Positions 23,607 to 36,340 of a stretch of 64,000 nt of DNA are shown here, in pieces; within the stretch, counting starts at the first letter, position 1, and each line of letters begins with the position of its first letter. The stretch spans positions 5,228,932 through 5,292,931 of the forward strand of contig OX439127.1 in assembly GCA_949318235.1 (NCBI GenBank), given 5' to 3'. The notes under the pieces were generated by a model. That model was not told the origin of the DNA and did not search any database. It saw nothing but the letters and a program-made list of their open reading frames with translations. Origin of the DNA: Ecdyonurus torrentis (lineage: Eukaryota > Arthropoda > Insecta > Ephemeroptera > Heptageniidae). The position numbers and the translations under genes were made by a program.

Positions 23607-23790
23607 GATGTGTGCGCATAATGTAATTCTGAATGGTTTTCGTTGCATCTCTTGAGCAATGAATACAATTTTTTAGCTGAAGTCAAACGCAGTTTTTGGC
23701 CTTTTTCTTTTGAAAACTATTTACTAAATAGTATTTAGGTACTTTTTTATTTGTATTTTTTTTTCTCTCATATAATAATTTTCATGCATA
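23607..23790 (+). mobile_element. Family B fragment, diverged
   Basis: GATGTGTGCGCATAATGTAA, TTCTGAATGGTTTTCG and CTCTTGAGCAATGAATA match the subfamily seen at 7.5 and 52.0 kb. The 3' half is missing. Confidence 0.5.
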
Positions 23791-23859
23791 TTATTTCTGC
23801 TATTAAATTACTGTTAAATTTTGACAGTAAATAACCACGCTTTTTTATTTTATATTATT

Positions 23860-24036
23860 GAAGCCGCCAGAGAGAGCATAAGGATACTTTAAAGTATGTA
23901 ATTTTTATACTTTTTCATGTTTATGTCGTCAGAAACATGCAAAGAGTATGAAAATGTTGTGCGGTTTTCTTTAATTAAAATTTCGCCCTTTGCGTGAAAG
24001 TAGCTAAATGTAAGTACACTTTCTGCGTACCTGCAT
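23860..24036 (+). mobile_element. Family A fragment followed by a piece of the GCCGT foldback
   Basis: TTATATTATTGAAGCC then AGAGAGCATAAGGATAC matches the way the family A relic starts in block Q at 17.1 kb. 23986-24036 (TTTGCGTGAAAGTAGC, AAATGTAAGTACACTTT) matches the right arm of the element at 13508-13740. Confidence 0.5.
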
Positions 24037-24209
24037 ATCTGGTCTAAATTACATTAATAGGGATGGCTAGGGAGCCATTTTCACCTCCTAGATAATTATT
24101 TAAAATTAGGTGATTCTTGTCGAGTTAGGTATTGCTTTAGATTAAATTGTTATTGGACCACCTTTAATTAAATAGGTCGAGTATTTTGACAACTCGTTTA
24201 CAGTTTTTT

Positions 24210-24440
24210 TGTGAGGTGGCTCGTTTCAAGCTTGATTTAAATTTAATGCTCTTAATATTACTGATAAGTGTGAAATTTCTTATCAAATCTATTTGTACTG
24301 CTTATCTACATATTGCCATGTATACGTGTTAATGTAAGTATTTAAACCGGAAATAGACATGAACTAGATATTTTGCTTACTTCGGTGTTTGCTTACGCAA
24401 TTTTGTTCAATACTAGATTCGATCATTTTCCATATAGCAA
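24210..24440. repeat. Z-type repeat, oldest copy
   Basis: Contains ACTGATAAGTGTGA, CTTATCAAATC, TTATCTACATATTG and CCATGTATACGTGTTAATGT in the order found in the better-preserved copies at 25.7, 26.6, 32.1 and 32.8 kb. Confidence 0.6.
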
Positions 24441-24499
24441 AACTCAGTGTAGTTATGGTCAAAATAGAGAAATTGAATGCCAAAAATAAACACTCATAA

Positions 24500-24880
24500 A
24501 TTACTCATCAATATTATGCGATGATGTCACTCAACGTTGAAACTCTAACAACCTATAGATTCGTTGGATAAATAATACGGAATAAAACCAATTTATAATT
24601 TATCCTAAAGAAACTATAGGTCGTCACTTTACGTCTATTTATCTCCACGTCTATATTATTTAAGATCTATCTTGTAATTATCTCCAGGTCATTAAATTAC
24701 GACTTTAAAGCTTAAGGCCTATTTTATTTATCTTCTTATTCATACTAGGTCGTAATTTTACGTATATATATTCTCCACTTCTATTTTATTTAATATTTTT
24801 TAAGTAATTATGTCTAGGTCGTAAAATAACGTCTATTATTCTCTACGTCTATTTTATTTAATATTTATAATGTCATAAAC
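24500..24880. repeat. ACGTCTATT-type tandem repeat with block Q start
   Basis: Starts with GATGATGTCACTCAACGTTG, as in block Q, then has four diverged units of about 80-90 bp, each with a variant of AGGTCGTAATTTTACGTCTA and CTACGTCTATTTTATTTAA. Confidence 0.65.
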
Positions 24881-24899
24881 TAAATAATAATAATTGATT

Positions 24900-25110
24900 A
24901 ATAATCATTAATTTTCAATTGATTTGTTTGATGGCTAAACAACATTATTACGACAAACAATACTTGTCGCAATTTCCATTGTATCTTCTTAAATTGTTAA
25001 ATAATAATAACATAAAGTTACAATTTCTGGTTACGAAATAAAAATATTTTATGTAAACAGTTCTTTGTTAAATATAGAAAAAATAATATCCATTTTTCTA
25101 TTTGTATATC
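24900..25110. repeat. W repeat (about 150-170 bp unit), single copy
   Basis: GGCTAAACAACATTATTACG, CAATTTCCATTGTATCTTC, AAGTTACAATTTCTGGTTACG and TTCTTTGTTAAATATAGAA recur in this order at 27.6, 29.3, 30.1-30.4 and 34.2 kb. Confidence 0.6.
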
Positions 25111-25886
25111 AAACAGAAATATTAAGACATATAATAATGTGTCGTAAAATCTATAAATCTTCTTAAATTTTATATTTATAAAAAATACATTTGATAATTG
25201 TGGCCCATAAACGTGTTTAATGTCTCTTTGTCTTCTTGAATTGTTTTGTACTCAATAACGTTCGGTGAATAACTCTATTTTAAAATGTTTGTGTAATTTC
25301 GAGATAGCAATTTGTAAGAGAAATTATTTATACTTAAATACTATGCCATATACAAAGCAATTTCAAACTACATATAAAAAAAGATTTAAACATCCTAATA
25401 TAAATCACAATCATCTCTAGTTTGATATATATGTTTACTTTAAAACTTTTTTTATAAGTAAATGAATTCTTAAAAATTAAATTAACTTATTCAAAAAAAA
25501 TTACTACAATCAAATAATACTATCTATGCAACAAAGGAGACTTTAAAAATAATGTTTCTCCTATGCTGTACAACTTCAATTATACTTCTTTAATTTTGTA
25601 GTATAAATTACATATGGTTACAATTTCTATTTGCAGTTTTTTTAAATATAATAATGTTAAAAAAATTTGTTCAAAATAGAACAATAAATTTACCATCGCT
25701 TTGTTAGCATGTAATTTTAACTGATAAGTGTAATAATGCTTATCAAATCCACATGTTCTTCTTATCTACATTAGGCCATGTATACGTGTATACATTATCA
25801 GCACAGATTAGTGCAAGAAAATAATGTGCTTACTATACTAATAAATCTTCTTTAAATAAATTTATAACTTGTAAGTGCATATACAG

Positions 25887-26033
<147 letters not shown>

Positions 26034-27354
26034 TGATTTTATCAACAACAAAATACGAAATAATATTTTTTTACATTTTATTTTTAAGGAAAATCTTACT
26101 TACATTTTTGAAGAATTTAAACAAATTGTACAAATGGTACAAACTTATCACCAATTATTGTGCTTCGGATTTATTCTGACGTAAAAGAATTTCGATAAAT
26201 CTTCTATAAATTCAATTATTACCATGTGAATCAAATGTATTAAACTATATGAAAGTAATTTGTCTGTATTTTATGTTTTAGCTTTCTAATTGTTTTAAGT
26301 AAACAAGTATAGTTATTTTCTTTTTCAATTTTTATGTTGGTTAACGTAAAATATATCTACTATTGATGTTTTCATACTTTTGTTTTAAATTTTATTCACA
26401 AAAAGTAAGAATAGTAAAGATAATATTTTATTCAAATAATTAAATGTATTCCGATTTCTAGGAATAAATTGTACACAATACTAAATTTGTTCTTAATTTG
26501 GTCTAAATATGTTTTATTATGTTAAAAAAAATTGTTCAAAATTGAACAATAGATATTTCATCGCTTTGTTAGCAAACAATTACAACTGATAAGTGTGATA
26601 ATGCTTATCAAATCCTCATGTTCTTCTTATCTACATTACGACATGTATACGTGTATACAATATCAGCACAGATTAGTGCAAGAAAATAATGGGCTTACTA
26701 AACTAATCAATCTTCTTAACATAAATTCATAACTTGTAAATGCATGAACACGAATATATATTATTTTATTAACAAAAAAATACAAAATAATGTTTTTTTA
26801 ATTTGTATTGGTAAACAAAATCTTACTTACATTTTTAAAGAATTTAAACAAATTGTACAAATGGTACAAACTAATCACCAATAATTGTGCTTTGGATTTA
26901 TTCTGACGTAAAATAACTTCTATAAATCTTCTATAAATTGTAATATTATCATGTATCATGTAACGATTAAATCGTTAAAAATGTAACTTAAATTTCAGCG
27001 AGTAATAATCTGTTATATCTCTGAAACAACTTCTCATAATATTACGCCGAATAGACATATTTATTAAATGTAACATATTACTTGTGTATTTTACTTAATA
27101 TGATTCTATTTTGATATAGATTATACGTATTTAAATATTATCTGATGATAAATATTAAGGTGTTAAATCTTAACTGTAGCACACGTGGCCCATACACGTG
27201 TTTTTTGTCTATTTGTCTTCTTGTTTTGTTTTGTACTCAATAACATTCGGTGTATAAATCTATTTTAAAATGTGTTTGTGATTTCAAGATTGTAATTTGT
27301 TAGTGAAATTTTAAATAGGCGAATAATTATAAACTTATCATACTTTTTATGTTA

Positions 27355-27563
27355 CGATGGCTCCGTGGAAAACTGAACTATCTATAGTCTCCGCAACTTA
27401 TATTTGAAACATCTGCGCTCTCCGCCTCTACCGACTTTGAAGCATCTCTTACCATCGCTCCATTACAGATGCTTCAATTTTGGGAGACGCGGAGAGCGCA
27501 GATGTTCCAAATTTGAGGCGCGCGGAGACTATAGATAGTTTGGTTTTCCGCGGAGCCATCGAT
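27355..27563. repeat. ATCGAT-ended hairpin element, copy 2
   Basis: Outer arm CGATGGCTCCGTGGAAAAC pairs with GTTTTCC-type GGTTTTCCGCGGAGCCATCG; next ACTATCTATAGTCTCCGC pairs with GCGGAGACTATAGATAGTTT, then CATCTGCGCTCTCCGC with GCGGAGAGCGCAGATG. The innermost pair is GAAGCATCT/AGATGCTTC. The GC-rich arms contrast with the surroundings. The homologous place at 34.1 kb (TTATATTAGACAATC) lacks it. Confidence 0.85.
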
Positions 27564-27900
27564 TAGACTATCAAATATTGCATTTTGAAATGGTATTACC
27601 TAATAATTAACTATTGAAGTGCTTTATTATTGTATTCATAATCAGGTATGGTTACAATTTCTTGTTAGGATTTTTTTTAAAAATTATTTTAAAAAAACAA
27701 TAATTCTTTGTTGCTTACAGAACAATATATTTTTGTTGTTTATTTATGTCAGTCAAACAGAATTATTACGCAAAAAAATCATTCTTACAATTTCCATTGT
27801 AATTCTTATATTTTTCTACTAAGAATTACATATTGTTACAATTTCTTTTGAAGAATTTTGTGTAACATTTTATCTAAATATATGTTCAAAAAAAGCGATT

Positions 27901-29330
27901 TGCAACTGTGCAGTGTTAATGGGTTTTCCTAATTCGGCACATAATAGTTTGCAAAAAATACTTTCATACATTTTAGATCTTGAAGATCTAGTTTTATTTC
28001 TATACTCTTTAAATTATAAAATATTAATTAAGTGACTTTATGTTACAAACAAATAATAAAATAAAAAATAAAAAATATTTCTGTTAATATCAGAAAATTA
28101 AATTAGGTAGACAATCAACAGAATGTGTGATATACACATAAAGAATAACTGTAAAACAAATATTTACGTCTTTACTTCTTTAAGTTTTAATACGGCATTT
28201 TGCGACTCATAGTATGTTACAACCTTCAGTTAAAAATGTGCTTGATTATCGCTTTTAAGTTAATTGTAACCTAGTGACTATGCAATTTTATGTGCAAATC
28301 TGTCCGACAACTTGCATACATTCCAGGATACTATACGAAAATGTGTATTATGAAGTTTTTGACCACTTATGTTAACCAAAAATACAAAAAATATATGTTT
28401 ATATATTTTATTCCTTATTATTAACTTCTATTACATAATAACAGAAATATCGTATTGTATTATTTTTACTAATTCAATAATTTTAAACGTAAATTCCTAA
28501 TATTTTTTAAGAGAAAGATTTGAATATTTTTAAACATAACAACAAAATGTATTCTAAAACTCTTTAAATAATTGATAATTAAATTATATAATTTTGCTTA
28601 AATGTGAGTTTTTTATTTCAACATTTTCTAAATGAAAAGAAACGACAAGATCACTATTATATCTGACTGTCATTTTGAAATGATAAAACACGTGTTCTCT
28701 TCTATATAATAAATTTTATGAATTGTAGTCGTTTTTTTTTAGTTTGCATTTTATTTTCCTACACAGAAACAAAATGTATATTTTTAAGTATTTGATAATG
28801 GAATACGTATTGATACTATAATGAGAAATACTTATATTAGAAACAACATTTTCTCAAATTAATGCTGCAGCAAAGACGTGATTGGAACTTGTAGAAATAA
28901 ATTTCTTAAATGAATGCAATTGATAAACAAGTTAATTGTTATTTAATTACGAAAATCCGGAATTCTTTTCTTATCAAGTAATTGAAACATTTCTGCGTGT
29001 AAATTCTTAAATATTTCATATTTAGAGAAACAAATTAAATATTTGTTTTCTATTTAATTATAAAATGTAAAAACTGAGAAAAAAAACTATTAAAAATATA
29101 TTATGTGTTTGTGACATGTTATTTTAAATAAACTTGTTGTTGTTGTTTTTTTTTATAATAAAGTTTTTTGTAATAAAAAAGAAGCTTGAAATTTGAATAT
29201 TAGGAAACCTTATTCAAGCTATTAAAAACATCAAAACTTTAAAAAATAATACTTTATATTTCTAAAATGGCAAAAATGTGCATTTTTCTTTTTTTTCTGA
29301 CTAATAGTCTAATAAAATGAGTAAGAAAAA
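27901..29330. other. AT-rich sequence, no feature seen
   Basis: No gene-like frame. Short GTT repeat near 29133. Nothing matched elsewhere in the window. Confidence 0.4.
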
Positions 29331-29566
29331 TAATACTTTGTCGTAATTTCTATTATTCTTCTGAATGTTTTTAATAATAATAGCATTAAGTTACAATTTC
29401 TGCTTATGATTTTTTAAACAAATTTCATGTTAATAATTCTTTGTTCAATAAAGAACAAAATGATTTCAATCTCCTTGTTTGTAGGTCAAACAACATTATT
29501 TTGACATATAATACTTTGCAGTAATTTCCATTAATCTTCCTAATTTTTATATTTTTAAATTATATA

Positions 29567-29570
<4 letters not shown>
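29331..29570. repeat. W repeat, two diverged units
   Basis: GTCGTAATTTCTATTATTCT, then AGTTACAATTTCTGCTTA, then AATTCTTTGTTCAATAAAG, then the next unit with GTCAAACAACATTATTTTGA. Confidence 0.55.

Positions 29571-29658
<88 letters not shown>
29571..29658. repeat. (TA)n microsatellite, 88 bp
   Basis: 44 uninterrupted TA units. Confidence 0.97.
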
Positions 29659-29661
<3 letters not shown>

Positions 29662-29754
29662 TTTTAAATAAAAATCGTAAAAGGAAAGTGTAACCATACG
29701 TAATTATTTATACAAAACTTAAGCATATTAATAGTTAATCAATAGTTAATACCA

Positions 29755-30023
29755 ATGAGGAAGTTTCCATAAAGTTAAGACCCTGTTTTGAGCACATTTT
29801 TAGAAAGAGTATAAAAGATTCCATTGAAGTTATTATTTAACTTTATTAATTACATTTCAGCGATTAAGTCCCCTCTAAAAAGTGCCTACCACGCCCCCCT
29901 AGGAGACCCTTGCGTTCATCTTTTGTAAATTTTAAAAGCGCGAATTTTTAATATACGTTATATTTATACTCTTTCTAAAAATGTGCTTAAAACAGGGTCT
30001 TTTTTTTATGGAAACTTCCTCAT
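29755..30023. mobile_element. MITE with about 63-bp terminal inverted repeats
   Basis: The left end ATGAGGAAGTTTCCATAAAG and continuing GACCCTGTTTTGAGCAC and TTTTTAGAAAGAGTATAAA are mirrored on the right (TTTATACTCTTTCTAAAAAT ... GGAAACTTCCTCAT). Few mismatches, so fairly young. 269 bp, one copy in the window. Superfamily not assigned. Confidence 0.8.
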
Positions 30024-30049
30024 TTCCGGTTACGATGTTTATTTTAAAA

Positions 30050-30440
30050 TGTGAAGTCAATAATACATTGTTCATAATGGAACAACATATTTTTGGTAAT
30101 TATTTTTGTCAGTCAAATAGCATTATTACGACAACAAATCATTGTTATAATTTCCATTAATCTTGTCACATTTTTCTACTAAGTATTACATATGGTTACA
30201 ATTTCTTGTTACGATTTTTTTTAAATGTTTTATGTTATTAATTCTTTGTTCAATATAGAACAAAATAATGTCAAGTACCCTGTTTGAAGGTCAAATAACA
30301 TAATTACGACAAATTATATTTTGTCGTAATGTCTAATAATCTTCTTAATAATTCTAAATTTATTTACATATGATTACAATTTATTTTTTAGATTTTTGTG
30401 CACAATAAATTTTATTAATTTTTTGTTCAAAATAAAACAA
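30050..30440. repeat. W repeats, three diverged tandem units
   Basis: Units begin near 30055, 30175 and 30325, each with a GTTACAATTTCTTGTTACG-like block and TTGTTCAATATAGAACAAA. Confidence 0.6.
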
Positions 30441-32020
30441 AACGTTTCATCCATTGCATTGTTTGCATTTTAACTGATATGTGTGAAAATGCCAAACAAA
30501 TCTACATTGACTTCTTACCTAAATATAGCCATGTATACGTGTTTATGTTAGCACCAAAACCAGAAAATGTCAAAATTAGTAATTTTTGCTTTTTTTGGCT
30601 TATTGTTAATCGATTTTGACCAATTTTGAAACGTTAGTTTTTTTCGGGTTTTGATTACACAATATTAATCAATTCTAGTTTTAAGCGTTTCTCAGAAAGC
30701 AAAACCTAATGTTAAAATTAATATTTAGTTTTTGAATTGTTACTACAACCAATTTTGGTCAAAATAGAAATGTAAAAAATAAAATAAACATATCTAAGTA
30801 ATGAAAACATTTTTTTACTTACGTGCATATGTTGCAATGTTCAATCAGATGTAAAAGAATTCGCTGCAGTGTCAATGATCTTATTAAACTTCTATGTAAC
30901 TTGCATATATTTGTATGTAATTAAATATGTTATTTTCGGTCGTTAATGAATTTTTGTTTCTAGTAATCATGGTTTTGAGCTACTATATATAGTCAGAACA
31001 ATAAAGTAAAGCGCAGGTGCAAAAATGTAGTCTTTACATGCAGCAAGGGCTGCGAAAAAAAGAGAGGCAACACATTTTCATCCTCTTTTCATGGTTTGCA
31101 ATATTTGCATTTTATGATAAAATTTAAGAATAACACGGTCTCTCAACGTCTTATTTATTATTCTATTTTTTAATATACTAGATTATTTTGCTATAAACAA
31201 AGCAAGAATAAAGTACTAATGAAAAAAGATTTAAAAATCTTAATACTCGTCGAAGTTTTCATCAGTTTAATATAATTATTTACTTCAGAACTTCTTTACC
31301 ATTAATTAAATTTATAATTAATGAATTAACTACGTCAATAAAATTTATGTGTTTTTGTCTGTAAAATTTATGTTAAAAATAAAAAAGCGTGATTTCTATG
31401 TTTTTTATTAACAATATGCAGTGCGGTATTTATTTTATTTTCTTTATTCTGAGTTATTATCATTCTTATTCATTTTTGTTCTTATTATTTATTGGTATTT
31501 ATAGAATAATACCTGAAAATGGAGTTAAAAACCATTACGCATCATTACGTCTTATTCTTAATAAACTGTGTATGAAAATTCATTTATAGACTAGCCTTTG
31601 TATTGTTTAATAATTTCAAATCTTAGATTTAGTGTGTGTTTGTGTTGCCTTATTTTACTTCTATGTGTCGAAATAAAACATTTAAATTATAGAATATTTA
31701 AGTCTAGAGGTTTACTACTTTGTGTTATGTAAAAATATTCCCAATGCTACCGCATTATTTGATTTTCTCACTTTAAGTAACAGTGAAGATAATTGTGTGT
31801 ACTACTTTTTTACTTCTCTATCTAATTTATTGTTTGGTAAATATTAATGATAAATTTTAATTTTATCTTTCTGTGACACAATGACTACAGTCAAATTAAG
31901 AGTATCTATGCAACAAAGGAGACTATAAAAATAATGTTTCTCCTATGCTCTAATCTTCTGTATGCTGCTTCTTCTTAAATTTTGTAGTATAAATTACATA
32001 TGGTTACAATTTCTATTTGC
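30410..32020. repeat. Duplicated block X, copy 1
   Basis: Matches 34400-36330 in order: CCATGTATACGTGTTTATGT, AATCATGGTTTTGAGC, GCGCAGGTGCAAAAATGTAG, TTTTCATCAGTTTAATATAA, CATTACGCATCATTACGTCT, TCTATGCAACAAAG. This copy lacks the family A element of copy 2. A 66-codon frame at 31389 is not conserved in copy 2. Confidence 0.85.
30961..31140. other. Best-conserved core of block X, copy 1
   Basis: About 94% identical by eye to 34981-35160, better than the flanks. It has CTACTATATATAGTCAG and, 30 to 70 bp downstream, two small stems: ATGTA/TACAT (31026-31040) and GCAGC/GCTGC (31041-31054). It may be a promoter with a structured transcript, or just the younger part of the duplication. Confidence 0.35.
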
Positions 32021-34400
32021 AATTTTTTTTTAAATATAATTATGTTAAAAAATTTGGTTTAAAATAGAACAAAAGATTTTTCATCGCTTTGTTAGCATGT
32101 AATTACAACTGATAAGTGTGATAATGGTTATCAAATTCTCATGTTCTTCTTATCTACATTAGGCCATGTATACGTGTACACATTATCAGCACAGATTAGT
32201 GCAAGAAAATAATGTTCTTACTAAACTAATAAATCTTCTTAAAATAAATTTATAACTTGTAAGTGCATAAACAGGAATATATATAAAAAATATTTTATTA
32301 ACAAAAAAATACGAAATAATGTTTTTTTAATTTGTATTGGTAAACAAAATCTTACTTACATTTTTAAAGAATTTAAACAAATTGTACAAATGGTACAAAC
32401 TTATCACCAATAATTGTGCTTTGGATTTATTCTGACGTAAAAGAACTTCTATAAATCTCCTATGAATTCAATTATTATCATGTGAATCAAATGTATTAAA
32501 CTATATTAAAGTAATATGTCTGTATTCAATGTTTAAGCTTTCTAATCGTTTAAAGTAAACAAGTATAGTTATTTTCTTTTTTAATTTTTATGTGGGGTAA
32601 CGTAATATATATCTACTATTGATGTTATTATACTTTTGTCTTTAAATTTTATTCACAAAAAGTAAAAATAACAAAAATTATATTTTATTTAAATAATTTT
32701 ATGTATTCCGATTTCTAGGAATAAATTGTACACAATACTAAATTTGTTCTTCATTTGGTCTAAATATGTTTGATTATGTTAAAAAATTTGGTTCAAAATA
32801 GAACAATAAATTAATCATCGCTTTGTTAGCATGTAATTACAACGGATAAGTGTGATAATGCTTATCAAATCCTCATGTTCTTCTTATCTACATTAGGCCA
32901 TGTATACGTGTATACATTATCAGCATGGATTAGTGCAAGAAAATAATGTGGTTACTAAACTTATAAATCTTCTTAACATAAATTCATAACTTGTAAGTGC
33001 ATAAACACGAATATATAAATATTAATTTAACAACGAAATAATACGAAATAATATTTTTTTTTTTATTGGTAAGCAAAATCTTACTTACGTTTTTGAAGAA
33101 TTTAAACAAATTGTACAAATGGTACAAACTTATCACCAATAATTGTGCTTTGGATTTATTCTGACGTAAAAGAACTTCTATAAATCTTCTATAAATTTAA
33201 TTATTATCATGTGAATCAAATGTATTAAACTATATTTAGGATGTCTGTATTTAATGTTTTAGATTTCTAACTGTTTAAAGTAAACAATAATAGTTATTAT
33301 CTTTTTCAATATTTATGTTGGCTTACATAAAGTAAATCTACTATTGATGTTTTATACTTTTGTTTTTAAAAATATTTAACAAAAAGAAAAAATAGTAACA
33401 TTAAAATTTTATTTAAATAATTTAATGTTTTCCGATTTCTAGGAACAAATTGTACGCAAAACTAAATTTGTTCTAAATTTGTTCTAAATATGTTTCTCTC
33501 AATCTTTTTATGATACAACTCAATGTCAAGTAACGATAAAATCGTTTAAAAGGAAGCATAATTTGCAGCGAGTAAAATTCTCATATACCTCTCAAATAAC
33601 TTCTATTAATATTACACCAAATAGACATATTTATTTAATGTAACATATTACTTGTGTATTTTAATTTGTTGTATAATAATCTTTTGCTTTAAACAAGCTA
33701 ATCGTGTCCAAGCATCTGTATAATAAGTAACTATACGTATATATATTAAAATTAAGGCCATAAACTAACCAAATATAATAGAAATTAAGAATTTGTATTT
33801 ATTATAACCTATGTTATTTTTCATAAATATTATTATCAATAAATTTACAAAATATGATCCTATGTTGATATATATTATACGTATTTAAATCTTATCTGAT
33901 GATAATTACTAAGGTGTTAAATCTTAACTGTAGCACACGTGGCCCATACACGTGTTTTTTGTCTATTTGTCTTCTTGTTTTGTTTTGTTCTCAATAACAT
34001 TCGGTGTTTAAATCTATTTTAAAATGTTTTTGTGATTTAAAGAAAGTAATTTGTTAGTTAAATTTTGAATAGGTGGATCAATAAAAATCATATCATACTC
34101 TTTATATTAGACAATCAAAAGTTGTACTATTGAAATGGTATTAGCTATTGATTAACTATTGCAATGCTTTATTTTTGTATTCATTATAACGTATGAATAC
34201 AATTTCTTCTTACGTTTTTTTTTTTTAAATGTTAAGTCAATAAATCTTTGTTTATTACAGAACAATATATTCTTGATTATTTTTGTTAGTCAAATAAATT
34301 TATTACAAAATAAATCATTCGCATAACTTCCATTAAACTTCTTATATTTTTCTATTTAGAACTATATATAGTTACAATTTATTTTGAAGAATTTTGTGTA
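31900..34400. repeat. Higher-order repeat, copy 2 (counterpart of 25.5-27.9 kb)
   Basis: Z units at 32083 and 32815 (CATCGCTTTGTTAGCATGTA, CTGATAAGTGTGATAATG, ATGTATACGTGTA), each followed by TTGTACAAATGGTACAAAC and TTGGATTTATTCTGACGTAA, then block Y at 33860 and a W unit at 34180. Confidence 0.8.
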
Positions 34401-34980
34401 ACATTTATCTTAATAATTCTTTGTTCAAAATAGAACAAAATTTTTACCTATTACATTTTTTGCATAAAAACTGATTAGTGTAAAAATGCCTATCAAATTA
34501 ACTTCAACTTGTTATCTACATTTAGCCAGGTATACGTGTAAATGTTAGCATCAAAACCAGAAAATGTCAAAATTAGACATTTTTGCTTATTTTGGCTTAG
34601 CGTTCATAAATTTTGACCAATTTTGGAACGTTAGTTTTTTCGGGTTTTGGTCACACAATTTTGATCAATTCTAGTTTTAAGCGTTTCACAAAAAGCAAAA
34701 CCTAATGATAAAATTTATATTTAGCTTTAGTTTTTGAATTTTTACTACAACCAATTTTGGTCAAAATAGAAATGTTAAAAAAAATGAACATATCTAAGTA
34801 ATGAACACTTAAGGTTAACATTTTTTTACTTACGTGCATATGTTGTAATGTTCAATATCACATGTAGAAGAATTCGCTGCAGTGTTATTGTTCTTATAAA
34901 ACTTCTATGTAACTTGCATATATTTGTATGGTATCAAATATATTATATTTAGTGGTTAATAAATTTTTAGATTTTGTTTC

Positions 34981-35160
34981 TAGTAATCATGGTTTTGAGC
35001 TACTATATATAGTCAGACCAATGAACTAAAGCGCAGGTGTAAAAATGTAGTCTTTACATGCAGCCAGGGCTGCGAAAACAAAGAGAGGCAACACATTTTC
35101 ATCCTTTTTTCATGGTTTGCAATATTTGCATTTTATGATAAAATTTAAGAATGACATGGT
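34981..35160. other. Best-conserved core of block X, copy 2
   Basis: Same TATATATAG word and the same two small stems. The loop of the GCAGC/GCTGC stem changed from CAAGG-like to CCAGG-like while both arms stayed constant. Confidence 0.35.
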
Positions 35161-35251
35161 TTCTCATCGTCTTATTAGTTTAGCTATATTTTAATGTACT
35201 AGATTAATTTGGTATAAACAAAGCAAGAACAAGGTACTAAGGAAAAAATAT

Positions 35252-35590
35252 TTAAAGCCATAGACCACATTAAACAACATGATTGTGCTTTTCAATGAAT
35301 AAACATGAAACAGGACATTCAAAACTGATGACAGTTTTTACTAAAATGTTAATGTAGCCCCACGAAAGAGCGCGAAAAAACTGTAAAGTATGCAATTGGC
35401 GTGAAAATTCATGTTTATGACGTCAGAAACATGCAAAAATTAGTATGAAAATGTGGTGCAGGTTGCATTAATCGAGTTTTCTGATCACTGCTACTGTTGG
35501 GTTTTGAGACAAACTAATGTTATTTAAGTAAATCCCCTCAAGTGTTTTGTGATATAAATGCTTATGTTTTTCTCTGGTCTATTCCTTTAA
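35252..35590 (+). mobile_element. Family A MITE, full length
   Basis: TTAA at both ends; TTAAAGCCATAGACCACAT and CTGGTCTATTCCTTTAA; GACGTCAGAAAC core. Block X copy 1 has a single TTAA at the same place (GATTTAAAAATCTTAAT near 31228), giving an empty site. Confidence 0.93.
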
Positions 35591-36340
35591 CAATCTTAAT
35601 AGTGATTAAAGTTTTCATCAGTTTAATATAATTTTTTGCTTTACAAATTTTTTAACATTAATTAAATTCATAATTAATAAATTAACTACGTCAATAACAT
35701 TTATGTGTTTTTCTCTATAAAATTTAAGTTAAAAGTAAAAAAAGGGTAATTTCTATGCTTTTTATTAACAATATGCAGGGCGGTTTTTATTTTATTTTCT
35801 TTATTCTGATTTATTATCATTCTTATTTATTTTTATTCTTATTATTAATTGGTATATATAGAAGAATACCTGAAAATGGAAATAAAAACCATTACGCATC
35901 ATTACGTCTTACATAAACTTGTCAGTCTAAATAAACTGTGTATTTTATATTAAATGAAGATTCATTTATAGATTTGCTTTTGTACAGTTTATTAATTTAA
36001 TATCTTGGATTTTGAGTGTGAGTTTTCTTATTTTACTTCTATGGACATAAATAAAATTAAAATTACATAATATATAAAACTACCGGTTTACTACTCTGTC
36101 TTAAGTGAATATATTCCCAATTCTACGGCATATATTTAGATATTCTCACTTTACGTAACATTAATGTTAATTGTGTGTACTACTTTTTATTTTCTATATC
36201 TAATTTATTGTTTTTTGAATATTAATGTTAAATTCTAATTTAATCTTTCTGTGACACAATGTTTACAGTTAAAATAATACTATCTATGCAACAAAGAAGA
36301 ATAAAACAATGTTATATCTCCTATGCTGGACAATGTATTT

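Larger units (their letters stand above)
34400..36340. repeat. Duplicated block X, copy 2
   Basis: About 4.0 kb downstream of copy 1 and collinear with it. It is lengthened by a family A element at 35252 that is absent from copy 1. Confidence 0.85.
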
